64,000 nucleotides of DNA from Bretschneidera sinensis (Eukaryota; Streptophyta; Magnoliopsida; Brassicales; Akaniaceae): positions 68,313,501 through 68,377,500 of the forward strand of contig CM043698.1 of NCBI GenBank assembly GCA_023935145.1. Reading direction: 5' to 3'. The translations under genes and the position numbers were made by a program. Of this stretch, positions 10,583-20,808 are shown piece after piece. The notes beneath the pieces are model-generated. The model saw only the letters and a program-made list of their open reading frames with translations, ran no database searches and was not told where the DNA came from. Every line of letters begins with the position of its first letter. Positions within the stretch are counted from its first letter, which is position 1.

Positions 10583-11828
10583 AGGTAAAGATTGTTGTGG
10601 TGCATTAGATGAGGTTGCTTCCGGTTGCCATTGGGTACTAGAGTGGGGATGAGGTTATATATCGGATCTCCAACGGGTGCTAGTTTGGGCTGGGGGTTGT
10701 GTATCGGGTCTCCAATTAAAATTTGGGTACCGGGATTATAGGTGTTAGAATAGGGTGAGTATGGTTTGCTAGAGGATATACCTAAAGCATTACACTCTCC
10801 TTTCATCTCAAAATAGATTGGACAATCCCTAGGCACATGATCTACCCCATTACACATGAAACAAAGCTCACGGAACTCTACCCTAGCAACTGGTTCGGGG
10901 CTCTAGCATCTTTGGCTCTTAAGACTTCAATTTCCTTAGTTAGGGCCTCTAAACGGGCTTTAAGGCTGTCCTCTTCTTTAAGTTGGTAGATTCCAGCGGG
11001 TTGATTTCTCCTAGTACTTTCCATGGCACTCGGTCCTGTCCAAGTGTGGGCTTTTTCTGATAGGTCATCTAGGAAATCTATGGCTTGATCGGGATCTTTT
11101 TGAAGAAAATCCCCATTACACATCATTTCTATGAATTGCCTCTCCCTACTTAGGAGTCCATCATAGAAATAGCTGACTACCCGCCAACTTTCATACCCAT
11201 GGTGTGGACAAGAATTTAAAAGGTCCTTGAAACGTTCCCAAACTTGATATAAGGTTTCACTCTCCTTTTGTGCAAAGTTTGAGATTTGTCTCTTAAGGTT
11301 GTTGGTCTTATGGGTTGGGAAGTGTTTCTTGAAGAAAACTCGGGTCATCTCATCCCAACTACCAATAGACCTAGGCCTTAATGAGTACAACCAAGTCTTG
11401 GCTTTTTCCTTAAGTGAAAAAGGGAAAAACCGGAGTCTGACAGTGTCCACCATATCAGCCCTATTTTGGAAGGTTGCTACTACTTCCTAGAATTCCCTAA
11501 TGTGGATGTAGGGGCTTTCATTCTCAAACACATGGAAAGTTGGTAGCAATTGTATCATGCCCGGCTTAAACTCAGCTTTGGGAGCATTAGGGGGAAACAT
11601 GATACAAGAGGGTGTGGCCGTTCGGCTAGGGTGCAAATAGTCTTTAAGTGTCCTAGCAACATTTTCATTGTGATTGCCGGCCATGTTATCAAAATCCTCT
11701 AAATTCTCGGATGGGGGTGCACTATGGTATGATCTAGGCGAGGTTTCACTAACGGACGTGGAAGGAGAGAGTGACTCTAATTCAGGTCCTCTAATGAATC
11801 TGCCTCGCGAATCTCTCGGTTTAAGCAT
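10583..11828 (-). pseudogene. Gag of element B
   Basis: This encodes the capsid/nucleocapsid protein that packages the RNA. From ATG 11828 (MLKPRDSRGRF) the frame runs to HIREF, where one TAG interrupts it, then continues in the same frame through the retrotransposon-gag domain (FFPFSLKEKAKTWLYSL, FIEMMCNGDFL). A zinc knuckle C-x2-C-x4-H-x4-C (CFMCNGVDHVPRDC) lies near 10860 and needs a frameshift to reach. The NTYNPG motif follows, with a local duplication of the GDPI..N phrase. About two disabling changes are visible. Confidence 0.82.
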
Positions 11829-11858
11829 GCACCAATTAATTTAGAGGGGAAATAAAAT

Positions 11859-12000
11859 ATGTAAAACAGAATAATAAATAATTAAATAAATAAATAAAAT
11901 AGAATAATAAACAAATAAATAAAACAGAATAATAAACAGATAAATAAAACAGAATAATAAACAAATAAATAAAACAGAATAATAAAAGAAAATTAAAAAA
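11859..12000 (-). repeat. 25-bp AT-rich minisatellite in the B leader
   Basis: Between the primer site and gag, a unit of about 25 bases (aataataaacaaataaataa plus aacag) is repeated about four times with minor changes. Its translation is a meaningless Phe/Leu/Tyr-rich frame. The H leader has no comparable array. Confidence 0.8.
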
Positions 12001-12125
12001 ATAAAAGTAAAGGAACAATATTACGGTATTTACAAAGTGCTGAAAAAAAAAATATTTACGATTTTTTTTTAATATATATATTTTTACTTAAAGTTGACAA
12101 GCTTTCTTTGTACTTAAGCGCGTTT

Positions 12126-12142
12126 CCCCGGCAGCGGCGCCA
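12126..12142 (-). promoter_or_regulatory. Primer-binding site of element B (tRNA-Asp-like)
   Basis: The minus strand reads TGGCGCCGCTGCCGGGG five bases inside the 5' LTR. It matches the TGGCGCCGTTGCCGGGG primer site typical of Athila-type elements, with one change. It fixes the element's direction as minus. Confidence 0.9.
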
Positions 12143-13095
12143 AAATTTGATTACACCCAAAGTATAACACGGTTATTGTAGTATAGTTTTGGGGTGTCGA
12201 TTCCACAGGGAAACAAATTAATTACGAAAGAAGGTATAAACTTTAACACTAACGACAATGATTAGGTGAGAGAATATGAGTTTTGATAATGCAATATTGT
12301 GTAAAAGAGTTGTGCGAATATAACAAAGAATATAAATAAGAAATAACAAGGTTCCAGGAATCCTCCTTAGGTTCGTTCCCTATTTCCACTCTTGATTCAA
12401 ATTTTTATCTCGATTGCAAGTTTTACATCCTAAACAGGCAATCGGAAAGTATTCAATCAAGCACATTTATATCTCTAATATAATTGCTACAAATTACTCT
12501 TTGATTTCAATTCAAGCACACATGATTTATCTTATAGATTAGCAAGAAACGACAATATATTGCAATAATGATATCACAGTAATGGCCGATCTATAAGATA
12601 AATATACCGAAATCAATTACATCCAAATAACTTGACATAAGAAAAGCTTGACTAGACTTATGTGGAGTAGAAGGATGCAATCATCGGATTGAGAGAAACT
12701 AAAAGAAGAAGAATATAGAATACAGCTATCACATGAACTCAAATCCTTCTTAATTAATCAAAGAGTAAATCATAGACAATGTTTTAACAATAAGTCCATA
12801 CAAATGAATCAAGAACAGGAAATAAGGAACAATAAAACCCTAAGGATTCATCCCTTTCCCTTGTTTGATGATTAGTTAGCCATTAAACTCAAGGTGGAAA
12901 AACAATATAGATGTTCTCCCCTTGATTTCTTGGCCATGGAGCTCAAGGTGGAAGAACAATGTGGATGTTCTCTCCTTGATTTCCAACTCACGAAAACTTA
13001 AACAGAATGCTAAAAACTTCTCTAATTTTTATCTATCAAAAACTGTCTTTGTTTTTCTCCTCGAGCTCTCTCCCCCGGCTGTAAACCTTAAGCAT

Positions 13096-13105
13096 ATATT
13101 TATAG
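13096..13105 (-). promoter_or_regulatory. TATA box in the 5' LTR of B
   Basis: The minus strand reads CTATAAATAT, about 50 bases downstream of the GC-rich repeat tract in the direction of transcription. This is the likely start region of the B genomic RNA. Confidence 0.6.
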
Positions 13106-13153
13106 CCCACGAGGGAGAGCTGTCTTTGCATAGCCTTAATTTGAGTCTGAATT

Positions 13154-13567
13154 GGAGTCCATGTGCACACTACTGGAAAGTGAAGGCTGGAACGTGAAGG
13201 TGGTCCAGCAGCATGTGCGCGCTGCTGGCTTTGTCTGAGCGTGCGCCTGGGCGCTGGAAAGTGAAGGCTGGAACGTGAAGGTGGGTCCAGCAGCATGTGT
13301 GCGTGTCCAAGTGTGCGCCTGGGCGCTGGGAAGTAAAGGTGCAGCGTTAGTTGGCGAGGGGCACGGCGCTGATGGCTGAGGGGCGTAGCGCTGGTTCATG
13401 GGCGCCTAGGCGCTCACTCTTGTTTGCCTGGGCGCTGGGGCGCTGGTTCATGGGTGCCTAGACACTGGTTCTTGTTTTCCTGGGCGCTGGGGCACTGGTT
13501 CATGGGCGCCTAGGCACTGGTTCTTGTTTTCCTGGGCGCTGGGGCGCTGGACAGTGAGAGGTGAGGC
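13154..13567 (-). repeat. GC-rich repeat tract with 52-bp units, 5' LTR of B
   Basis: The segment 13397-13552 is three tandem units of 52 bp, each beginning CATGGGCGCCTAGGCGCT or a close variant. The left LTR has about two units plus a partial one. The rest has looser CTGGAAAGTGAAGG and GTCCAGCAGCATGTG repeats. It lies directly upstream of the TATA box. Confidence 0.85.
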
Positions 13568-14177
13568 GCTGGGCATTGTTCTGGAGGCCCTGAACTGTTT
13601 CCGCTAAAACTGCCATAACTTTCACTAGAAAAATCCTTTTTTCGAACCGTAAAATTCTCCAGAAAATAGACTTCCAGATCTTTCTAAGAATATATAGCTC
13701 ATCTCCTGGTTCTTCCTACATCAGTACAGTTTAATCTGCAAAATTGATTGATCTGTACGGGAAATTCTGGCAATTTAGTGAAACTCCTTCAGCTTGTATG
13801 CAGAAGTGCACACACTAGTGTGCCTACCCTTAACTTGTTCCAAAGTGATGCACACACTTGTGTGCAGTCTTTCAACTCAATGTACTTTATTGCTCCAACC
13901 TTGGTTTAGACTTTTAATCTTCTTTAAATCATTTTTGGAAATGTCTAAACCTTGGACAAAAACGAGCACCGACACCCAAGATCTTTTGGTGCTTTAAACA
14001 TGGATCGCTTTATCATCTCTTTTGTACTCAACGCACCTGAAAATGCATCGAATTAAGTCAATGATTTATAAATAACACTTTAGAGTTATCAACATTTAAA
14101 AGTGCGATTACGACCGAGATTAACCCTAAAGTGTTAACAATTAAGTATTGTTTAGATGCATTTTATGACTCTTATCA

Positions 14178-14182
14178 ACAAG
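14178..14182. repeat. Target-site duplication ACAAG, right of B
   Basis: This is the second copy of the 5-bp duplication created by insertion of element B into the A PTP ORF. Confidence 0.95.
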
Positions 14183-14361
14183 ACACAGTGGCGAGACCAG
14201 TTTCTCCAGTCCTTATATGCCTTCCATAGAGGCCACTGGTACTCCATCCCAGTTCTTATTTGGAGCCAGCTGCACAAGTTTTGGGATCACGTACATGGCC
14301 GTCAGACCACCACGGCCAATGCTTGGGGCCTCCATTTCCCATTCCTACTATCCTCCATCCT
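14183..14361 (+). pseudogene. PTP ORF of element A, middle part
   Basis: Reading resumes after B with TQWRDQFLQ and continues AFHRGHWYSIP, FWDHVHGRQTTTAN and FPFLLSSIL, all matching the C homologue at 27715-27895. The match ends at about 14361, where minus-strand integrase of element H begins. The rest of this gene is at 36397-36916 on the other strand. Confidence 0.85.
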
Positions 14362-14370
14362 CGAGCTCTA
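14355..14370. other. Left breakpoint of the inferred inversion
   Basis: Left of this point is + strand PTP of A; right of it is - strand integrase of H ending at LPVELE. Neither gene has a natural end here. The partner pieces meet at about 36916. Confidence 0.8.
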
Positions 14371-15341
14371 CAGGTAAGTGGCAAGGCTTTCCAAAGACAA
14401 GCCTATAAGGTGACATGCCTAAGGGGGTTTTAAAAGCTGTACGGTAAGCCCAAAGCGCATCAACTAGTCTCAAAGACCCATCCAGGTTAATTGTTTTTTC
14501 TAAAATTTGTTTAATTTCCCTATTAACAAGCTCTACTTGTCCACTAGTCTGAGGATGATAGGCAGTAGAAATTTTATGTAACACCCTATATTTTTTCATC
14601 AAAGCTTCAAAAGAACGGTTGCAAAAAATGTGTACCTCAATCACTAATTATAGCACGTGATGCACCAAATCGAGATAACACATTTTCTTTAAGAAATTTA
14701 ATTGTTGTTCTATTATCATTGCTTCGGTAAGCTGCTGCCTCTACCCACTTAGATACATAATCTACTGTCATGATGATATATTGGTATCCGAAGGAAGGAC
14801 GAAAGGGTCCCATAAAATCGATGCCCCAACAATCAAAGATTTCTATTACTAAAATAGGGTTTAAGGGCATCATATTTCGATGAGAAACAGATCCTAACTT
14901 TTGACACTTTTCACATGAGTGAAAATAGGCATTTGTATCTTTAAACAAGGTAGGCCAATAAAATCCACACTGCAAAATTTTTTCTGCGGTTTTTTCCATT
15001 GAAAAGTGGCCCCCACAAGCTTGGGAGTGGCAAAATTCCAAGACGCTGGCAATCTCTTCATTAGGGATGCAACGCCTTAAAATTTGGTCAAGGAAGTATT
15101 TGAAAAGATAGGGGTCATCCTAATAAAAATTGTGTACCTCATATAAGAATTTCCTCTTGTCTTGAGCGCTCCAATCCATAGGTATCTCACCTGTAGCCAA
15201 ATAATTCACGATGTGAGCAAACCATGGTAGAGAAGTAATGGAGAGTAATTACTCATCGGGAAAATCATCCTTAATTGGCATGTCATCACAAGTGTCCTCA
15301 AATGTGAGTCTCGAGAGGTGGTCGACTACTAAGTTCTCCAC
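14362..15341 (-). pseudogene. Integrase of element H, N-terminal and core part
   Basis: After the RNase H tail (VDHLSRL) come the zinc-binding module (FCHSQACGGHF, then CEKCQ), the core with Asp in GIDFMGP, Asp in AIISD, and Glu in [11 protein letters not shown] stop replaces the residue after AIISD, and another interrupts the N-terminal domain. The protein ends at LPVELE by chromosome breakage. The C-terminal domain lies at 36916-37326. The family is very close to the A integrase. Confidence 0.88.
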
Positions 15342-15914
15342 TCATTTCTTGTCCTTGATGGTGATATTAAATTCTTGCAAGAGGAGGATCCATCGGATTA
15401 GTCGTGCCTTAGCATCTTTCTTTGTAAGAAGATACTTGAGGGCTGCATGATATGTAAAAATAAGGATAGGAGAACCAATTAAATAAGCACAAAATTTATC
15501 TAAAGCAAATACTATAGCTAACAATTCTTTTTCAATTGTGGAGTAATTCATTTGAGCACTATTTAAAGTCTTACTAGCATAGTAAATGACAAAAGGTTTT
15601 CCCTTTCTTCGCTGTCCAAGAACAGCACTGACAATGTAGTCCCTAGCATCACACAAGATTTCAAAAGATAAAGTCCAATCCAGTGATTGCATTATAGGTG
15701 CGGTAGTAAGCCTGCCAATCAATGTTTTAAAGTCCTCTTGACAAGCTTGAGTCCACTTAAAAGGGGTGTCTTTAACTAGGAGGGCACTTAGAGGTCTAGA
15801 TATGTTCGAAAAGTTTCGTATCAACCTCCTATAAAAACTAGCATGACCAAAGAAAGATCTTACATCCTTTATTGTCTTAGGTGTAGGCAATTTAGAGATT
15901 AATTCAATTTTAGA
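15342..15914 (-). pseudogene. RT connection and RNase H of element H
   Basis: This continues the RT frame after one in-frame stop (EVD*SKIELI). It contains [11 protein letters not shown], then the RNase H region with [27 protein letters not shown] and [14 protein letters not shown]. RNase H degrades the RNA strand during reverse transcription. It is otherwise uninterrupted. Confidence 0.87.
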
Positions 15915-16679
15915 TTAATCAACCTCTATTCCCTTAGAAGAGACAATAAGCCCTAAGACAATATCGGATGGTACCATAAAATGGCATTTTTCCCAATTTA
16001 AGACTAATTTTTTCTCCTCACAGCGAATCAACACTCTTTCTAAATTCATTAAGCATACATCAAATGAAGATCCAAAAACAGTTAGGTCATCCATAAAAAC
16101 CTCCATGCAATTTTCAACCATGTCACTAAAAATACTCATCATGCAACGTTGAAAAGTGGCAGGGGCATTACACAATCCAAATGGTATTCTATGAGAAGCA
16201 TAGGTGCCAAAGGGACAAGTGAAAGTAGTTTTTTCTTGGTCTTCTAATGCAATTGCAATTTGATAGTAACCAAAATAACCATCTAAGAAACAATAAAAAG
16301 GACGACCAGCCACACGCTCAAGAATTTGATCGAAAAATGGGAGTGGGAAGTGGTCTTTCCAGGTGGCAGCATTTAATTTTCTGTAATCAATACACATACG
16401 CCACCCGGTCATAAGTTTGGTAGGGACTAGCTCTCCTAGGTCATTCTTTACCACGATGACACCGGACTTTTTAGGAACGACTTGTGTAGGACTTACCCAT
16501 TTACTATCAGCTATGGGATATATAATACCCGCATCTAACAGTTTTAGCACTTCATTTTTCACTACTTCTTTCATAGTGGGGTTAAGCCTACATTTAGGGT
16601 CTCTATGAGGACTAGTTCCTTCATCCAAATTTATTTTATGGGAGCAGATTAGAGGACTAACTCCCTTCAAATCAGTCAT
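15915..16679 (-). pseudogene. Reverse transcriptase core of element H
   Basis: The RT copies genomic RNA into cDNA in the particle. Visible are DAGIIYPIADSKWVSP, VVPKKSG, WRMCIDYRKLNAAT, the first aspartate block FLDGYFGYYQI (Asp kept, but the usual S-G-Y motif changed), PFGLCNAPATFQRCM, and the catalytic FMDD at 16086-16097. The frame is separated from the protease linker by one TGA in place of a tryptophan codon (AL-G-*-S-M) and from RNase H by one TAA-type change. The gene is nearly intact apart from nonsense mutations. Confidence 0.9.
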
Positions 16680-17538
16680 GCTTCATCCTAAGGCTGATTT
16701 ATGTGCATTTAAAGTTTGAATTAATTTCTCACCTTGGGTCTCAGATAATTCAGATGAAATAATAACAGGAAAGGTATCACCTAGACTAAGAAAGGCATGC
16801 TTTAAACCCTTAGGTATTGGCTTCAATTCGACTTTAGGTGCTTCCACACTTGAGGGGACTTGTTTTTCACTTCTTTCGGGCAGCTCCTCAAACTTCAGTT
16901 GCCATGCCCGAGTGCCATAATCCTGGGATTTATCAAAAACAGCACAAATATCAATTATATCAGTTTTATCATCAAATAAATCAATCTCAAAATTAACAAG
17001 AAAATTTTCAAGAGGATCATAATCATAAGCTATGGAAACTCCCTCGTTGATGAGTGACTCGATCATATGAAGCTGGTGGTTTTCGTCCTCATCTTCGGGC
17101 TGCTTTGCAACATTGAAAATATTCACTTTAAGGGTCATGTTTCTAAAGGACAGCTTCATGAGTCAATTGCAGTAGCAAGAAAGGGTCTACCCAAAATTAA
17201 AGGAATTTTAGAGTTAGTGTCAACAGCAGAAGTAGTATCTAGGATTAAGAAATTAACAGGACAACAGAATTTATCAATTTGAATTAACACATCCTCTACC
17301 ACATCCCGGGGTACTTTAACTGAACGATCAGCCAATTATAATACCACATCGGTTGGTTTGATTTCTCCCAATCCTAGCTGTAAATAAATAGAAAATAGTA
17401 TTAGGTTTACACTAGCTCCTAAATCTAGCAAGGCTTGTCCCACCTCATGATTTTCAATGCTACAAGCAATGGTAGGACAGCCCGGATCCTTATATTTTTG
17501 GGGAATTCTTTGCTCAATTAACACACTAACTTGCTCAG
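16680..17538 (-). pseudogene. Aspartic protease and linker of element H
   Basis: The protease contains GCPTIACSIENHEVGQALLDLGASVNL and then, after a frame change near 17335, a flap-like region (PRDVVEDVLIQIDKF) and ILGRPFLATA. A stop follows, and the linker to RT (17159-16683) contains ELKPIPKGLKHAFLS, the usual entry to RT. At least two disabling changes are present. Confidence 0.82.
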
Positions 17539-19324
17539 TTAGGAATGTTGTTTCTTTACATGGTGCTTCCTCTTAATTGTGCATAAATCTTTGAGAACTT
17601 TTGCATAGGTAGGAACTTGTTTAATCACATGCAAAAGAGGAAGATTAAGTTTTACTTGCCTTAAGTTCTCTAGGATATCATTGTTCAAGTCTAGATTTTT
17701 CTTGTTTGATTTTAAGGGTTGGGGGAATGGTGCCTTAACAGGACTTTTGGTCACTTCAGGGTCTTTGGACAGCTCGGTATTACTACTAGCTTGACCCTTT
17801 TCCACATCCTCGGATTTATTCATTGGTGGGATGTGTAATGACTTACCACTTCGGGTCACAATGGCATTTACATCTTTCAAATTTTCTTGTGCCATATGTT
17901 GACTGTAAGGTATAGAATGAGCTTGGGAAGGGAACTTACCTCGCTCAGTCACGCTTAAGGAGCCCATTAATTTGGACACTTGACTCTTGATTTCTTTATT
18001 CTCTTCAACAACCTGCATAATTAATGCCTCACACTTTTGGTTTGTCTTACCTTGTGCCTCTACAAAAGCATGTAAGGTGTCCTCTAAAGTGTTCCTAGAG
18101 GATGAGGGCACATGATAAGGTGCAGGGTATGATCTAGGGGGTTGTGCATGATGCTGATTTTCAGATTTCCAGCTGAAGTTGGGGTGATTTCGCCACCCCG
18201 AATTATAAGTGTTAGAGAAGGGTGCTAGAGGTTTCTTGTACATGCCTAAGGCATTACCTTGTTCCTCATACATCCCTTTCATATCAACAAATATGGGACA
18301 CTCTTGGGCGAGATGATCCACCCCACCACACACAAAGCATGGCTCCAAAGACTCGGCATGATTAGCCACATGTGTTTGCTTTGAGCCTTTGGTTTTGAAT
18401 GCATCTAACTCCCTAGTGAGCATTTCGACTTTAGTTTTCAGGTTGTTTTCTTCCCTAAGATGGTATATTCCTCCACCATTAGGGTTTTCTATAGGTCGTG
18501 ACCTATTCGTGCTTTCAGTAGCACTAGGTCCAGTCCATGTATGAGCTTTTTCAGTAAGCTCATTGAGGTATTCTATAGCCTTATCAGGGTCTTTTTGCAG
18601 AAATTCACCATTGCACATCATCTCTATAAATTGGTGTTCTTTATAGGTAAGACCCTCATAGAAATAGTTCACTAAATGTCAATTTTCATACCCATGATGT
18701 GGACACATACTTAACAGCTCTTTAAATTTCTCTCAAGACTGATACAAAGTCTCATTTTCCTTTTGTACAAAGGTGGAGATTTGTCTTTTCAAAGCATTAG
18801 TCTTATGTTGAGGGAAGTATTTGTTAAAAAATACTTGGGTCGTCTTATTCCATGACCCAATAGATCGTGGTCTCAACGAGTATAACCAACTCTTAGCTTT
18901 ATCCTTCAAAGAGATAGGAAAAAACTTAAGTCTCACGATATCATCCGTTGCATCTTGAGTATGAAAAGTTGCAACTACTTCCTCAAACTCTCTAATGTGC
19001 ACATATAAGTTTTCATTTTCCAAGCCATGAAAAGTAGGGAGTAATTGTATCATCTCTGTTTTAAAGTCTTGATGGCGAGTGTTGGTTGGAAACATAATGC
19101 ATGATGGTGTGGCTGTTCGGCTAGGATGTAAGTAATCTTTAAATGTCCTAGCAAAATTTTCATTAGGATTTTCAGCCATGTTATCAAAATTTTCTAAATT
19201 TTCAGTTGGGTATACACTAGGGTTTGATCTAGGCGAGGTTTCACTAGCGGACGTGGAAGGAAAAGGGTATCTCTAATTCGGGTCCCTTAATGAATCTCCC
19301 TCGTGAATCTCTCGATCTAAGCAT
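17539..19324 (-). pseudogene. Gag of element H
   Basis: The start at 19324 encodes MLRSRDSRGRF, as in B. The capsid-like domain includes KFFPISLKDKAKSWLYSL and FIEMMCNGEFLQKDPDKA. A zinc knuckle CFVCGGVDHLAQEC (C-x2-C-x4-H-x4-C) is intact, followed by NTYNSGWRNHPNFSW and NAIVTRSGK. Stops occur at about 19275, 18732 and 18673 (end of YQS, and before MNYFYEGL). Gag coats and packages the RNA. Confidence 0.85.
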
Positions 19325-19472
19325 ACACCAACTGAGCTTTTAAAAGTAATAATTAAAATAGAACCAAATAGAATAACAAATATAAAAAATCAGAAAATCA
19401 AAACTGATAGAAAGGAACGATAGTACCGTCTTATCTTAGAGTTGACAAACTTTCTTATAAGTAAGCGCGTTT

Positions 19473-19489
19473 CCCCGGCAACGGTGCCA
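19473..19489 (-). promoter_or_regulatory. Primer-binding site of element H
   Basis: The minus strand reads TGGCACCGTTGCCGGGG, the tRNA-Asp-like site with one change, next to the H 5' LTR. Confidence 0.88.
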
Positions 19490-20278
19490 AAATTTGATTA
19501 TGCCCAAAACATAATGCTATTGTTGTAGCACAACTTTGGGGTGTCGATTCCACAGAGAAACAAGTTAACTACAAAAGAAGGTGTGAACCATAACACAAAC
19601 GATAAAGATTTAAGTGAGAAAATATGAACTTTTGGTAATGAAGTAATTGTGTAAAATAGATTGTAAAATATAATAGGGAAACAACAAGGATCCAGGAATC
19701 CTCCCTAGGTTCGTTGCCCTATTCCTAACTTGATTCAGTTGTTTTTATCTCGATTGCGAGTTTCACATCCCAAATAGGCAATCGGTAAATATTCAATGAG
19801 CACATATATAAACCCTAATATGATTGTTATGAAATACTTTTTATTTTCGATTAATGCACACATGATCTATCCTGTAGGTTTATCAAGAAACGACAATATA
19901 TCTTTGTTGACAATATTGCAGTAATGGACAAACCTAAAGGCTAAATCTACCGGACTCAATTATACCCAAACAATCTTGACATAAGGAAAACATGACTAAA
20001 TTTATATCAAGGAGAAAGATACAATCACCGAAATAGATAAAATCTTATAATTAGTTTAAAAAGTAAATCATAACAATGTTTTGATAATAAATTCCTATTA
20101 CAACTGAATCAAATAAGGGAAGATAGGAACAACTACACCTAGGGATTCATCTATTCGCCTTGCTTGGAGATTAGTTCACCATGGAGCTCATGGTTGAACA
20201 CTTTGATGGGGAAGAATTGGTTGCTTCCTTCAGTTTTCCAGGATTCCAAAAGATCCTCTCTCTTCAACCCTAAGTGAT

Positions 20279-20288
20279 CTATTTATAG
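20279..20288 (-). promoter_or_regulatory. TATA box in the H 5' LTR
   Basis: The minus strand reads CTATAAATAG. It lies about 80 bases downstream of the CACCGCGGTGC motif cluster. The 3' LTR has the same box at 47541-47550. Confidence 0.65.
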
Positions 20289-20370
20289 TACAAAGGTCTA
20301 AGGGTGTTTTCGGGTTTAATCTATTGTTAAAACCCTAATTAAGTTCTAACTCGGAGATATAACATCCTGC

Positions 20371-20546
20371 GCGCGCTGCGGTGCTCCTTTATTGGTGCTA
20401 CGGTGTTGACTTTAGCTTTGGTTGGGTGTACTTCTGGGCATCACGGTGCTGGCTGAGAAGCACCGTGGTGCACACTGATGGTTCAAGATGTGGAGGTTTC
20501 TGGGCACCGCGGTGCTGGCTGAAGGGCACCGCGGTGCACACTGATG
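20371..20546 (-). repeat. CACCGCGGTGC motif cluster, H 5' LTR
   Basis: The palindrome GCACCGCGGTGC and decayed forms are repeated together with phrases such as CAGTGTGCACC and TGGCTGA. The cluster sits just upstream of the LTR TATA box. The same cluster is in the 3' LTR (47291-47455) and in the H internal region (37537-37612). Confidence 0.85.
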
Positions 20547-20803
20547 ACTTGATTTTTTTATTTATGTTTGCTTCTCCGCAACCACTCTGACACTCTGTTA
20601 TGCATGGAATCTTGGCACTTTAAGCAACGATAATTTTTTCTTCTCTTTTGGACTCAAAGTATCTGAAAATGCAAAGAAATAAGTCAATGGTCCAATAATA
20701 TCACTTTAGAGTTATTAACATATAAAAGTGCAATAAAGACCAAAATCAATCCTAAAATGCTAACAATTAAACACTGTTGAGATATATTTTATTGCTCTCA
20801 TCA

Positions 20804-20808
20804 TGCAT
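20804..20808. repeat. Target-site duplication of H, 5' side
   Basis: TGCAT here (ATGCA on the minus strand) pairs with ATGCA at 48322-48326 next to the other H LTR. The pairing works only if the block between is inverted. Confidence 0.85.

Larger units (their letters stand above)
5476..14177 (-). mobile_element. Element B: complete non-autonomous Athila-type element
   Basis: B has two LTRs beginning and ending with the inverted ends TGAT...ATCA, a tRNA-Asp-like primer site, gag, protease, a conserved post-coding box, a 3'UTR and a polypurine tract, all on the minus strand. It is flanked by ACAAG duplications. The internal region lacks RT, RNase H, integrase and a PTP ORF: the coding sequence stops about 15 residues into RT. 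It would need enzymes from a relative to move. The two LTRs are visibly very similar, so the insertion is fairly young. Confidence 0.93.
12148..14177 (-). repeat. 5' LTR of element B
   Basis: The right copy of the LTR pair starts next to the primer site and ends in TTATCA before the ACAAG duplication. It carries a TATA-like box at 13096-13105. Its U3 is a mosaic: 13590-13790 resembles the E LTR, and 13805-13972 resembles the copia J LTR. Confidence 0.93.
14362..20803 (-). mobile_element. Element H, part 1 (5' half, inverted)
   Basis: H is an Athila-like Ty3 element with LTR, primer site, gag, protease, RT, RNase H and integrase in order on the minus strand. It stops inside integrase at 14362. 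Its 3' half (integrase C-terminus, PTP-like ORF, 3'UTR, LTR) is on the plus strand at 36916-39521 and 45729-48321. Both LTRs abut ATGCA. Confidence 0.9.
19495..20803 (-). repeat. 5' LTR of element H
   Basis: It matches the + strand LTR at 47026-48321 end to end. On the minus strand it begins TGATGAGAG and ends GCATAATCA, with a TATA box at 20279-20288. Its outer end abuts the target duplication TGCAT (ATGCA on the minus strand). Confidence 0.92.

Noticed and set aside
11836..12018. Hydrophobic minus-strand frame that looks like a membrane protein
   Set aside because: It is the translation of the 25-bp AT-rich minisatellite.
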